A model generated the notes under the pieces. That model was not told the DNA's origin. It made no database searches and saw only the letters and a program-made list of their open reading frames with translations. From Thelonectria olida (Eukaryota > Ascomycota > Sordariomycetes > Hypocreales > Nectriaceae): a stretch of 64,000 nt of DNA. Positions 24,800 through 36,198 of the stretch are shown here, piece after piece (the first letter of the stretch is position 1; each line of letters starts with the position of its first letter). A program made the position numbers and the translations under genes. Location of the stretch: NCBI GenBank assembly GCA_020736575.1, contig JAGPYM010000002.1:1054001-1118000 (forward strand). The letters are read 5' to 3'.

Positions 24800-25391
24800 A
24801 TGGCGCCCGTTGAGGATCTCCTCAAGCGCTACTGGGTGTGTCCCTCTGGATACAGCTACCACGACGGTCGTTGTTATCGATCAAGTTGGTACAGCTGGGG
24901 TCGCTGGGTTGTTTTGGCCATTGCCATCGGTCTCTTTTTCATCGTCTTGCTATCGTGTCTGTAAGTATCAATTCTTCTCAGGCTGTGCGATTGCTTGCAC
25001 TCCAGTCTACAGCAATGCTAACAACATGCGCAGAAGCGTCGCTCGTCGTCGCCGTCGTCGTGGCGTCCAACCCGTCTACGGCACCGGCTGGATGGCTCCT
25101 GGAGGCAAATACGGAAACCAGAACCAACACCAGATGCACAACTACGGCCAACAGAACTACCCTCCCCCAGGCGGCAATTTCCAGCAGCAGCAGAGTTACG
25201 GCGGATACCCTCCCGCTCCCCCTCCTCCAGCCTACGGACAGCAGCAGCAGCCACAGTACACTGGAACGACGTTCAACACTGCTGATGGCTACTACGGCGC
25301 TGGACAACAACAGGGCGTTCAGCCTCCCCAGGGCACGTATCAGCGCGACGGGGACTATGCGCCGCCCCAGGGGCCTCCTCCCGGCAAATAA
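24800..25391 (+). CDS. RCR-type single-pass membrane protein (Congo red resistance / chitin deposition family)
   Basis: Two exons, 24800-24960 and 25034-25391 (73-nt intron, GTAAGT...CGCAG), give 172 aa. Layout: a short N-terminus with several Trp, Tyr and Cys (YWVCPSGYSYHDGRCYR); one membrane segment, WVVLAIAIGLFFIVLLSCL, about residues 36-54; a basic stop-transfer run of six Arg; then a Gly/Pro/Gln/Tyr-rich cytosolic tail. A PPAY motif at about 118-121 is a PPxY ligand for WW domains of Nedd4/Rsp5 ubiquitin ligases. This order matches the fungal RCR family, whose yeast members Rcr1 and Rcr2 act in ER/endosome-vacuole trafficking and affect chitin deposition. Assignment to the family is fairly sure; the exact role is inferred. 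The next gene downstream has a parallel design. Confidence 0.8.
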
Positions 25392-27728
25392 AAGATAGAC
25401 GGGCATCGAGCGTTCGGTAGAAAGGGCGCTGGTGTCGCAAAGGTCAAGGGAGGCGACGAGTAATGATGGGGCGTTTCGGCAACGGGAATATGGAGGCATC
25501 CAGCCTGGGATATTCGCCTGTGGGCATACGGATTCTATTATTGATTTATGATCTGGAGGTAATGGTTCTCGAAACCTCGAGAGAACACTGAGAGAGGATT
25601 TGAAGAAGCCAAAGGATGGAATTCTTGAGATATATCTTTTTCTTCCTGAAACGTCGTTTCCACGTCCATAGCATAATCAACAATAATGCAGAACACGAGT
25701 CGATATCTATTTACGGTGCTGTCAGGGACGAGTCGAATCATAATTTGATAAGCGCCGATGTAAGTTGTTACAGCCTCGTCTGCCGTTGAGAGCGTGTGGC
25801 ATGAATCGAGCATCTCGTTGGGCGATTAACTAGATTCCCAGCGTCTCTTGAAACAAGCATCGCATACAAGCCACATTTGGTATCGCATCAATTGTTTAAG
25901 ATGGCGTTTATGCGCGGATGATTGGCAGATAGTGATTGCCGCCTGCTGTACGAAGAACCTACGCTGCAGACGCAGGCCAAATCTTTCGTTGGCTGTGTCT
26001 CGCGTACTTGGGACATGCTGCGACGAACTGCGCAAATGTGTTGGTTCGCTGTTACAATTGGCCTCCATCGGCAGTCTTGGCTTGTCGCAGAATGGGCTGC
26101 TCCCGGTCCTCAGCAAAAGGCGCGGGAAAAAAAAAAAAAAGACCTCAACAGTTGCATCGTCTGCCCAGCAATTGGGATCGATGACCCTGTCATTTCTCTC
26201 TAACAGCTAGGAACGTACCTAACCCTGGCTTGGCGAAAAAGGTAAAAATATTGCGCAGGACAAACCGTACGAAGGAAGATAGAGACCTGGGTATGTATTT
26301 AGGAAGGTGAAGACACTTTTCTCATGAGAGGTAATACCCAAGTTGCGATGGTGATCAGGGAGAATTCCGTCATGAGTAATTTCCTAGACGTGGAGTTGTG
26401 CAAACATGATGCAGATCGCGCGATGGAAGAAGGGCGCAAGTCGTCATTAGTGAGTTTCGTTGATGGATCATGAATCCTCGAAAGAAAGGAGGGTTCTTGC
26501 TCCCGTCCCTCCGCCCTCGGCAAGACTACTTCCAGGTGATGAATTGACCACTAGAAAGTCCAAGTTGCTGTAGCTTTTCCTTTCCATACTGATTAGACTA
26601 TTATTACCTTGTCTCACATCTCCTGGTTCACCTGCAGGGAGAGACTACGAGTGCGAAGTAGAGGGGCTGTGTTACAGTCCAGTCAATACTGCCCATTGAT
26701 TCCCTTGGCCCCCAAGCAACTCGAGCGTCTAAAAACTGGTTCGCTTCTGATCAACTTCGAATCTTTGCCTTTGTAGCCCCTCTCTGTCGTCACTCGAACA
26801 TTTCGATGTTCAGCGCCGACCTGTCATTTAAAAAGGTGGAGAGCGACCAAACCAAGTTCGTCCTTGCCCAAGGACTGGAAGCCACTGAAGCGAAGAGAAG
26901 ATCGAAGGGAAAGAGCACCCGACCTGGATAGCGAAGTGGAGGGCAGGGCAGTTGCCGTCTGCAGGTCGCCTTTATGCAAGGCAAGCACGGCCCGGCCTGC
27001 TGTCTCACTGTTTCAGCGCTACCGATAGGGGCTAGCTCGCCTAGCTCCAGGCCGATCCAGCGGGTCAATTTCCCCTGGGCCCAACTGCCTCCAGGGACCT
27101 CAGAGGCGCTATTGGCGGGGGGGAAAAGAAGGCGCCCCCCTCGTGGCGTTCCTTCCCTTCACCTCAACCTCCTCTGTTCTCTCCAGCGCTCACTCAAAAG
27201 CTCCAACCATCCACAAGGGTGAAGGTGAGAGCCGTTCTTCCACGGCGTCCTGTCTTTTATCTTGAATTTTCACACTCTATTGGCGCGAGCGTCCTTCTCT
27301 ATGTTAGCCTTTTGAAGCATCAACTCTCTTTTATTTGTTTACATCGACCGACGAATCCCTCTCCGTCCGTTTGCCGTCGCTGAAACAACTACTTACTCGT
27401 CAGCCTTCTCGTCGCACCCATTCATTCCAACACACACGATTCCGTCCCATCGAACAGAGACACTCGCGCAAGGGTTCTCTTAATCTCTGCATATACCCGC
27501 CACTTTCAAGAAACATTTGTCCACCGTGGCACTTCCGATCATTCCATCGCGTAGGAACGTGCGATAGCGAGGACCAGCCGAAAACAGACACCTGAAACGA
27601 CGAATCCCCCTTGCGAACACTTTGCGTCACCCAATACGCCGGGCTTTGTTCACCACGACTCTTTTATCCCGCTCTTTCGCCGCACAAATTGATTTTTTGG
27701 AAAGGTCGGAAGACAACCAGGCTACACC
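25392..27728. other. 2.3-kb spacer
   Basis: No gene supported. A 14-A run lies near 26128. The stretch 27130-27728 is C/T-rich and probably includes a long 5' leader for the gene at 27729. Confidence 0.5.
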
Positions 27729-29146
27729 ATGCCTTCAATCGACGTTGCCATGGCGCGGAGCATCCGGCCGAGCGCTTTGGAGCTCCTCAGGGATGCCGTC
27801 GCGAGAGGCATCACTGCCGGACTGACGCAGAGAGACGTTGCTACGGATGCTAGCCAAAAGATCACAGACATCAAGACAGCGCTGTCCAGTTGGGACAACT
27901 GCATGGCGGTTGCGTGGTGCAAGTATGTTCATTTACAGTCTTCCATCTCTTCCTTTGCTAACCTTCATTCAGATGGCCTTTGATTGGTATCATTGTCGTT
28001 GGAGGTCTCATCATCTTCAGCATCGTCTGGTGTATTATTCGGTGCTGCTGCTGCGGCCTTTCATGTTGCTGCAATTGCTGTCAATGCCTCAAGTGCTGCG
28101 GTGACTGCTGCGGATGCTGCGACCCTCCAGGAGACCGCAAACACAAGCATCTCGACGACCCTTACGCCCCCGCGACAGGCCACGACGCCTACCGATCAGA
28201 GCCGCCCATGAACCCAACCTTTGGCCAAACCTCAGCTCCCCAAACCTCTGGCACTCAGTTTGCCCCACAGACCCAACACTGGCAAAACGAGCCTCCGAAA
28301 TACGCCGAGTTGGAGGTGCGCGGCGGTAAACACGATGAGGATGCTCTCCCCGAAATGCCCACCATGGAAAAGGCCGAAGTCACGACCAAGGTCGGCCTAC
28401 ATGATGATGTTGAACTAGACCAGCTCAAAAAGTCGCCTGTCCAGGAGCAACAGTATGGAATGATGAACGGCACGCCGTCCGCCATGCCCCAGGGACGAAG
28501 CCCGGTCTACGGCCAACAGCAGGGTAACAACAGTGGATACTTCAACCCTGGCCAGGCTCCTGACATGTACTCCCCCATTGATAACAAGGGTTATGGTTAT
28601 CATAACCAGGGTGATGGATACGACCATGATCAGTACGGTACGGGTGTCGGTGCCGCGCCGATGGACCGACACTCTCCTGTCAACAACTACAATGGATTCA
28701 ACCAGACTGCCGACCGTGGGTATGAGCAACCTCACAATGGTTATGGAGAGTACGACAATGCCAACCAAGGTTACGGCACGAGACAAGCTCCTCCGGCCCC
28801 AAGCCGAACCCCAGCTCCCGAGCTCAACGGATATGGATACGGAGTTGCACCTTCACGGTCCCCAGCTCCTCAGGCCGCCTTCGACGACTATCTCCATTCT
28901 GCTCGAAAGACCCCGGCTATCCAGGACAGCTACGGTTATCAGAGCGAGCAGGCCTATGGCAACCACCGAACATATTCCCCTGCTCCTGAGCCTCACTACG
29001 GCCCTCGGCCGGTGCCCCAACGGCAATATCCCCAACAAGATCCACCACGCTCACCCGTCAACGATGCCTATAACTCGGGTTTCGCTCGACAGGATCAACC
29101 GCCTGCTACGGAGTCGTACCCTGGATACAAGGCGTACCAGCCTTAA
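27729..29146 (+). CDS. Fibroin-3-like, Cys-rich single-pass membrane protein
   Basis: Two exons, 27729-27922 and 27973-29146 (50-nt intron GTATGT...TTCAG), give 455 aa. The N-terminal 65 residues are soluble and partly helical and end in WDNCMAVAWCK. A single membrane segment follows (WPLIGIIVVGGLIIFSIVWCI, about 66-86). Immediately after it comes a juxtamembrane cluster with 16 Cys in about 26 residues, a likely palmitoylation or metal-binding patch. The remaining 340 residues are a disordered tail rich in Gly, Tyr, Pro, Gln and Asn, with a PPKY (PPxY) motif at about 172-175. This matches fungal proteins annotated as fibroin-3 related, whose function is unknown to me. The low-complexity tail suggests a scaffold at a membrane. 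The preceding RCR-type gene shares the order membrane segment, juxtamembrane special patch, PPxY-bearing disordered tail. Confidence 0.8.
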
Positions 29147-30104
29147 GCTCTAGTTCAGTGAAACAACTTTATAGCTAACGCACGACTCAAGAATATTGTA
29201 ACCACACGTTCCACGCATATCTCGCACGACAGTCTTTGTTTTCTTGTTTGGGAGGCTAGGGTTGGTTTTGGGGCGTTCAGGGGTCGGGATATCCTCGCTG
29301 AGCAGCATTTGGAATCTCTTTTCTTCTTTTCTTCTTGATCTTGTAATCTCTTGTTGGATTCTCGTCACAGTGGTTGGTGTTACCAAGGAGGCACTATTCT
29401 AGCCTCTTATCGTCTGCTGGCACATGTCTTGTTTCTGTGGCACATTTCGATAGTCTATCCGTGGATCATGAATGAGACACGGGTTCGGACGAACCCCATT
29501 TCAGGCGTGGCTTGGGTTAAGATGGAGAAGGTTTCGGAACATTGGTGTTTGTTGAAAAGAGCAGTGGGGGGTTTGGACATGGGTAGTTGTCAGCGTTGAC
29601 GCTTCGCCATATTAGCAACGTTGAAAAAGAGATGAATAAACATGACAAAGTTAAAATGAATCCCGTTCCAGCAGGCATAGACTGGAGACACAGACTGTCT
29701 AGTTGGGCTTCCGTCCGTTTACTAGATCAAATAGCACGTGGGAGAGGCCCTCGTCTGTACAAAGAGCCTCGTCATGCAAGTGGGACGATTACGCGGAGAG
29801 TGACGACGCCCGGGTGCATGGTATGACATGCAAGCCCAAATCCGGTCCATGTATAAACACTATTGATTCCTTCAACCCCTTGCAAAATATGAAAATGCCG
29901 TCTTAAGAAAACGCCCATGGCATTCTGCCCGCCAAATGTACCAAGAAAGCCTCCCTCGAAAGCAGGAACGAACGACACGATACACCCAAAGCCAAGCCAA
30001 GCCAACTCTTTGTCTTTTGGCCAACCAATATAAGAAGCAACAAGATACACGATAACTTAAAAAACACAGACAATCCAGAACAGAACTCTTCGGATTGAGT
30101 TGTT
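29147..30104. other. Convergent spacer
   Basis: 3' regions of two converging genes. No gene supported. Confidence 0.5.
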
Positions 30105-31267
30105 CTACTCCTTGGGGTAGAGTTCTGGTGTGATCTTGCCCGGGGCGTTTCGAGCACTCGAGCCGCTGCCCACGATGGTGCGGTCGTCGTCGCCGTCAAC
30201 TTCAGGATTATACTCGGTATCTTTGCTTTGAGGTCTAGGAGGTAGCTTTGCGGCTTCTTCATCGTCGCTCTCGGTGTCAGTTGTGTCGACCAGTCGGACT
30301 CTCGACGTCTCATTCTCGCTGTCGTCATATCGACGGCCCTCATCCTCGGGATCCTCGGTTGGAACGCATTCGTGGTCGGTTTCCTTTCTCTTGATAAAAG
30401 AGTCGATAATGTAATATTGCATGGCGTTCATGATCAGGGGGAAAATCATCATGACGAAAGCAATCTGCAGCTTCTCATTGCCTTCCGTCCATCCCAAAGC
30501 CCAGTCGCCGACTTTTGAGATCCAGGGCATCATAATGAAGATTATTAGGACACAGAGCTTCATGCCAAAGAGACCGCAGAAGTAGATGAGGGACTGTTTC
30601 AACCACCACCACGCGTTGGGCGGATGGCCGTAGTAGCCTGACTGGACGGACTCAGGAGGTGAACCGAGAGGAGTGAAGCGGACAAGTCCTGTTAGAATAC
30701 GTAGAAGGATGATTAGGATAGGGATACCGAGTGTGGTCTAAAGGTAGGCAGTCAGTATCAGACTCTTTGGCATGGCGTAGAAGAAACGTAGGTTAGACAT
30801 ACATCAATAGCGAGGTTGAGAAGGTAGAAGGAGCACGGATTCGGAGTGTAGTTGTCGTCGGATCGAGTCGTGGTGGTGGCAGAAGGGTCTACCTGGACGG
30901 AAAAGCGACCACTGGTCAACATGGACATGAAGATGTTGGCCATGTGCACCAGCACGGAGCCGAACACCTGCTTGGAGACATCAAAAAACCAGATCTTGAC
31001 CGGTCGTTGAGGTCGTTCCCGCCAGCGCTTATACACAAGAGCCAGGAGAGCCAGAGCGCCGAGCGCGGCCTGGACAATGATGGCAAAGGAGCCGAGGAGC
31101 GAGCAGTCGGAGGGTGCCTCTTCGTAGATGGTTTGAGAGGAAGAGGCTGTGGGATCAGGGGAGGCGGGGGCAACGACGGTGGATGCCATATCGAGGACGG
31201 TGGCTACCGAGACTGCATTGTCGATGACTGCTGTGGTGACTGCGTCGAGTCCTGGTGGAGGGAGCAT
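30105..31267 (-). CDS. STIMATE-family multi-pass membrane protein (yeast YPL162C type)
   Basis: Two exons on the minus strand, 31267-30803 and 30737-30105, joined in phase 0 across a 65-nt intron (GTATGT...CTTTAG), give 365 aa. Five hydrophobic segments are seen: SLLGSFAIIVQAALGALALL, a segment around VFGSVLVHMANIFMSML, one spanning the splice (FYLLNLAID then TTLGIPILIILLRIL), one around LIYFCGLFGMKLCVLIIF, and one around FVMMIFPLIMNAMQYYII. The FYLLNLAID-TTLG motif is typical of the STIMATE (TMEM110-like) family. Its yeast member is a vacuolar membrane protein, and the animal member acts at ER-plasma membrane junctions in STIM calcium signalling. The C-terminal 90 residues are acidic and hydrophilic (EDPEDEGRRYDDSENE). 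Fungi lack STIM, so its role here is unknown. The start may lie at an internal ATG near 31186, since the first 27 residues are not conserved-looking. Confidence 0.85.
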
Positions 31268-32369
31268 GGGAGAGGAGAGAGGAGATGGAAACGCGAGGTT
31301 CCCAAGTGCCTTTGTGGTGTTTCGTAGAAGGCGCGAAAAGTATAACCAAGGACGTTTGAGGACGGAGGAAAGATTGGATGGCTTTGCGTGTGGTGGTTGC
31401 GAACTTGCGTTGGAGACGGAGAGTGAGTGAGTGGTGTTTCAGAGTGTCCAGATGGAGGAAGGATGGCCGTGGCTAACTAGGAGATGAGTACGGAGCGGCG
31501 GCAGAACTCGAAGCGCTAAAGTGGCCCAGTGTTGACTCTAAATCCAAAAAGGTGTTTATTGAAGAACAAAAAAAGAGCCAAAAAAAAACCCACGGAGGGT
31601 TTAGAACGATGATGCCTAGAGAGGGCAACCAAAGTTGAGGGGAAGACAATGCAGTCAGAATAATGATGACGGAGAGGCCGTCTAGGTTTGATGGGGCTGA
31701 TCTGCTGAACGCCTGCCAGCCTGGAACGGGGCGACTGTGGCTGATCATGGGGGCATCACCAGACCCGCCGATAGGAGGACAAGAGGGTCACACCTGCACA
31801 AGACGCGTTGTTAGTGGCGGAGCTGCATGTTGGTAGCAAGGAGGTGAGCCACAGGCCTTGTTCTAGAAACTCAGCCACGGCTTTCAAGTCAGCACGGCTC
31901 TAACTAGGTCAGTTAAGGAACAACTCAGAATTACCTCCCCAGCACTCAAGCCGCCAAAGAATAGCCAGGAAGATAGTGAACCCAACGGGATAAGGACTAT
32001 GTTGAGCAAAGCTTACTGGTAGGGCCAGTTTAGACCTCACAACGTTTCTAGATTACGTACGAGACGTGGTTTTGTGTTCTACAGGGGATAGCTCAGTTCG
32101 AAAGGGTGTCTAAAAAGGTTTAGAGCAGTCCACATGTGATATGCCGCCAGCAAAAGCCGGTACAACGTAACTCCATTTTCCGAATTGGTCTTTCACTGTT
32201 GGAGTTCGACGGTACGTACCTCCCAAGCCTGGAGCCTCACAACTCAGGCCAATCCAATCAAGCACCGCCAAAAAAAGTCGAAGCCGGCATCGTCGCGCAA
32301 AGCACACGACAAGCCGACAAACCACCACCACATCCCCTCCCCGTGGTCCCGCCTCCTTCACACGCCGCC
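31268..32369. other. Divergent spacer
   Basis: Shared promoter region between the STIMATE-family gene (minus) and the mitoribosomal gene (plus). No gene supported. A frame upstream of 32370 is open but lacks a better start. Confidence 0.5.
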
Positions 32370-33362
32370 ATGATTCGTCCCAGATTAAGGGCTCCTCGCC
32401 TGGCTTTCGGTCTCGGCTTGCGCAGCACTGTCAATGCCCGCCGCTCCATTCACAATGTCCCCGAGCTACCCCACGACTACTCCCAGGGCGTCCCAAATTT
32501 GATGAGCCCTGGCGGCTTCAACTTGGCTTGGACCGAGTACATGAAGCTTATGATTGAGAAGCTCAATGCTTTGACTGTTGGTATGTACCAGCTCTGTTAC
32601 CAATTGGCACCATATTCGTCTTCAGCGGCTCTACAAGCCGAGCAGCTACAGAGCGGTTAAGGTGGTGCGACTAATTGAAACATCTACCATTGTCCTTTCT
32701 AGCCACTGACCTTTGGCTCTTCTCTAGGCACCGAGCTCGAGGACAAGGACACCAAGACGATCGCCCTCATGACCGCCCGTGAACCCAACCAGGCCCCCAT
32801 CTTCAACTATGCCTCCATGGCCCACAACAACCACTTCTTCTTCCAGGGCATCTCCCCCACCGGATCCCCCATGCCCGTCGAACTGCGCAAGGAGCTCGAG
32901 AGCTCATTCTCCTCCATTGAGACCCTCCGCCGCGAATTCGTCATCACCGCTTCCGCCATGTTCGGCCCCGGTTTCATCTGGCTCGTCAAGGCCGGCCCCG
33001 GAGACTACCGCCTGTTGACCACCTACCAGGCCGGCTCCCCGTACCCCGGCGCTCACTGGCGGGCCCAGAGCACCGACATGAACACGGTTGGCAAGGACGG
33101 CTCAGCCAAGACCTTTTTCCGTAACCAAGTCCAAGGCGCTCGTAAGCGACAGGGCGATCTCGCACCTGGTGGTATCGACCTAGAGCCCCTCTTGTGCCTC
33201 AACACTTGGGAGCACGCCTGGCTTCTTGACTGGGGTGTCGGTGCTGGCGGCCAAGGTGGCAAGATGGCCTTCGCCGAGTCGTGGTGGAATCTCATCGACT
33301 GGGAGAAGGTTGCTCAGCGGTCAGGGGTTCTGAGACCTGAGTTTAAGTCAGGTTCAGATTAA
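32370..33362 (+). CDS. Mitochondrial small-subunit ribosomal protein mS42/mS43 (SOD fold)
   Basis: Two exons, 32370-32580 and 32728-33362, give 281 aa after a 147-nt intron (GTATGT...CTCTAG). The first about 25 residues are Arg-rich with no acidic residue (MIRPRLRAPRLAFGLGLRST), a typical mitochondrial import sequence. The rest has an iron/manganese superoxide dismutase fold signature: MAHNNHFFFQGIS, FIWLVKAGPGDYRLLTTYQA, and NTWEHAWLLDWG followed by ESWWNLIDWEKV. Active SODs carry a His-rich first helix and a DxWEH motif. Here the first helix has no His (FNLAWTEYMKLMIEKLN) and the Asp is Asn, so metal ligands are missing. That fits the catalytically dead SOD-fold mitoribosomal subunits (Rsm26/mS42 and Mrp1/mS43). 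I cannot decide between the two paralogues by eye. Confidence 0.85.
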
Positions 33363-34028
33363 AGCAGAGAAGAATAAAAATGGATGAGAAGATGCTAAAG
33401 CAGCGGTATGACGGCACTGGGCAAGGGTAGAGCGGGTGGGTGTGGTTTTTGTAAGATAATTGTACTCTCTGCATATACAGGCGGGAAAACATGTACCATT
33501 TGATGTGATAGTATGAGTACCCAGGCTCGAAAATCCACCTCGTTGCTTTAGAGTTAAATTAGCAGACTTGGACTCTTGTCTTCTCAGTGTGAGACAGAGC
33601 AGTTCGGCATCTATTCCTCAGGGGTGTCACAGACAAGGAAACAGCGAGCATTATTGAAGCATAACTAAGAAACCCAGCTGTATGCTTTTACTTGATTACG
33701 TCCTAAATCAACTGAGAGCAATTTCATAGAATCCAGGCTGCATGCCTGCCTGCCATCATACATACATACCTACCTGAGGAGCCAAATCAGACCTCAAGTT
33801 AGGGGTGAGGGAATGGGCAAAATGAGGGCAGGAGCGCCTTGGCCGTCTCTACGGTCATTTCTCCCAAGTAGGACCTCACATAACCCCCAAACTTCCGTCA
33901 TGTTCAACAATGCACGATGCAACAGCCGACGGGACATAAATGCTCTTTGCCAGACAAGGTCAAGCACCAGGGCGTTCAGGTTACACTGTTTTCCAAGATG
34001 TTTTCGGCACCCGCCTGAACACAGCGCC
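33363..34028. other. Spacer with CATA/CCTA simple repeat
   Basis: Holds the mS42/mS43 3' region and a short CATACATACATACCTACC tract near 33760-33776. No gene supported. Confidence 0.5.
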
Positions 34029-34210
34029 TTTGCGAGGCTGTACACGGGGCTTCTCGCGGGCCAAACCACTTGGTTAAGCAAAAGTGTACAAGGGGTTTGC
34101 AGGGAGACCGGGATCGAGGCCAATTAGGTGCTGATACAAGTGATCTTGCTGGTTTGGAACGGATCAGCTTGCACCCATTAGCTCACGATATCGTCTACAG
34201 ACAGTCAGTT
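34029..34210. repeat. Direct repeat, copy A
   Basis: Shares with 35703-35900 a series of blocks in the same order and orientation: TTTGCGAGGCTGTA, GGGCTTCTCGC, CCAAACCACTTG, AAAAGTGTACAA, TTTGCAG, GAGGCC, GTGATCTTG, CGCACCCATT-like, and CTACAGACAGTCAG. The copies differ by substitutions and small indels. They flank a broken reading frame, so they may be remnants of a transposable element or of a segmental duplication. Confidence 0.75.
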
Positions 34211-34500
34211 TAGATACCTAACTCGAGCAACAATGCGGGCATCGGTTCACACAATTGCTACCAGGCCAGAGATAAATAAAGTATTGGGTTTAGAGTTTGT
34301 ATTGTTTGCTGAGGGATGATTCAATATCATCCACAGTATGTAAAGGGACGATTCAATGTCAAAAGGCCGCCAAACTTACTATAAAAACACACCGCATTTG
34401 CATTTCTCCTCCTCATTTCTTTCTCGTCTTCAAACTCACCTTGATTGTTACCTCCCGTCGGTTGGCTGTTGCAGCTCGAACCAACATACTGGCTAGCAAT

Positions 34501-35380
34501 ATGGCCAACACGTCCTCCTTCAAGTCGGACCCTCGATTGCAAGCTTTCATACAGTTGGCAAAGAGGTAAGCACAGCTCCGATAGATCGATGAATCCAACG
34601 GCGAATCTATAGACCACGATGAAGAGAGCAACAACGGCAATGCAAGCAGTGGAGAGCGTGACTGGACCGACATCACGATCCATGCACTATGGGCAGTCAC
34701 TATAAAGCTATCAGCGGCGCAAAAAGCCCTTATCGAAGCCGGAAACAAGAAGAAGGAGTTCCAACACGACTGGATGACGGCCAGAGAGCACATCGAGACA
34801 CTCCTACAAAGGAACAAGACAGAGAAGACTAAGTACATCGACATGATCCGGAAGTCAGCCTCCAACAACCAAGTGGACGCGATCAAAAGGCCAACAAGCA
34901 CCTCGCCGCAATCCGCACCGAAATGAACGCCGAAAAGTTTTTAGGAGACATCGAAATCGGATTCGTGTTAGAGGTAATGCCATTCGCAGATGTCACAATG
35001 TCCTTCACCTGGCAGCGCCTCCAGCGGCATTCTGGTTTCCCCCTCTTCGTTCCCAAAGGCACACCGTGGGTTGGACAAACGAAGAAGCGGCGGCAAACGG
35101 TCTCCCTGACTTCAAACCCAAAGATGGCGACAAGAACCACGTTACCTCTGGCATAGCCCGGAGATGGAAGTGGTACCAGGTCGCCGCCGTCCACTGGATG
35201 AAAATGTTGGTGCGACATGGAGAACCCGATAGAAAGACAGGACTGGTGTACGGCAGTGAGGCCTTCATTACCACTTTCCTCACATTTATGTATGGGACGG
35301 ACTCCAGCCATGGAATCAGTGCAGAACTGCAGGCCTCTATCAATTTGCGTCTATTGGAAGAGAGTACGGTCGCACATTAG
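34501..35380 (+). pseudogene. Broken coding sequence, possible SNF2-type helicase N-terminal relic
   Basis: Three pieces of coding-like sequence follow one another in different frames. The first begins with an ATG at 34501 (MANTSSFKSDPRLQAFIQLA). The second, about 34583-34924, is strongly charged and helical (KKKEFQHDWMTAREHIETLL) and ends at a TGA just where another frame takes over (ANKHLAAIRTEMNAEKFLGD). The third, 35066-35380, reads GWTNEEAAANGLPDFKPKDG and then RRWKWYQVAAVHWMKMLV. The last block resembles the motif before the Walker A loop of SNF2 helicases, but the loop itself is unrecognisable. Introns could explain the first junction, while frameshifts seem needed for the others. The flanking direct repeats support an inserted and decayed element. 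The family assignment is weak. Confidence 0.35.
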
Positions 35381-35702
35381 CATTTTCGCATTTTTATACT
35401 TTCACAACAGCTAATAAGGGCTCCTTACATAACCTCACCCTTGACCTTACACTTAAATGATACATATAGAGTAGTGGAAACTGTTATAGTAGAATGCAAA
35501 GCGTCCGAGATGCGATCAGTCGTGATGTGGACCTAATCACTTTTGACTGATGAATCAACCACACACCAGCAAATGGCATTTTCGGAGCTTGTTGCCTTCT
35601 TTTATTAAACCCTTCATACTGCGCTCGTTGCGAGGCTGCATCGCACAACAGCTAATGAAGGCACGGCAAAGGCTCGCCCGACCGTCCGTCAGCTCCTTAC
35701 AT

Positions 35703-35900
35703 TTTGCGAGGCTGTATACAGGGCTTCTCGCAAGGCCGACAGCTCCCAAACCACTTGCTCAAAATAAAAGTGTACAAATTATTTGCAGCAAGGCCATAAT
35801 TGAGGCCGGTTGGGCGCCAACGTGGGTGATCTTGTTGGTTCAGGCCGTGGAAACTCGCACCCATTGGCTTATCGCATCCATCGCCTACAGACAGTCAGGT
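35703..35900. repeat. Direct repeat, copy B
   Basis: Partner of 34029-34210 (see there), about 1.68 kb downstream and in the same orientation. A further short word (GTTGCGAGGCTG) recurs at about 35627, and CACAACAGCTAAT occurs at both about 35402 and 35645. Confidence 0.75.
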
Positions 35901-36198
35901 AGCTACCCATGGTCGACCAGTTACATCTCAGCCACGGTCGTACAACCAATTTAGAACCAACAGTTTTCTCTGCTTTATGGACATTATGCGGGAGGCCCTC
36001 CCGGTTGAAGTTGGCCACCAACCTTACGCAGGTGTTTGCCAGCCGCCAATATGAATGGCTGCTTCAGCAAGGTTGTGTTGTTCCAACTCTCCCTCTCTCT
36101 CCCTCCCTCCCACTTTGTTTTCTTTTCAACGCGAGATCCCTTTCCGACTTGTCTCAGCCAGCCTCATCTCGCACATCTCCTTCATTCCCTGAGGAAGC

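Noticed and set aside
32370..33362. Annotation as an active iron/manganese superoxide dismutase
   Set aside because: Metal ligands are missing in the first helix and in the DxWEH motif; the import sequence and family pattern fit mS42/mS43.
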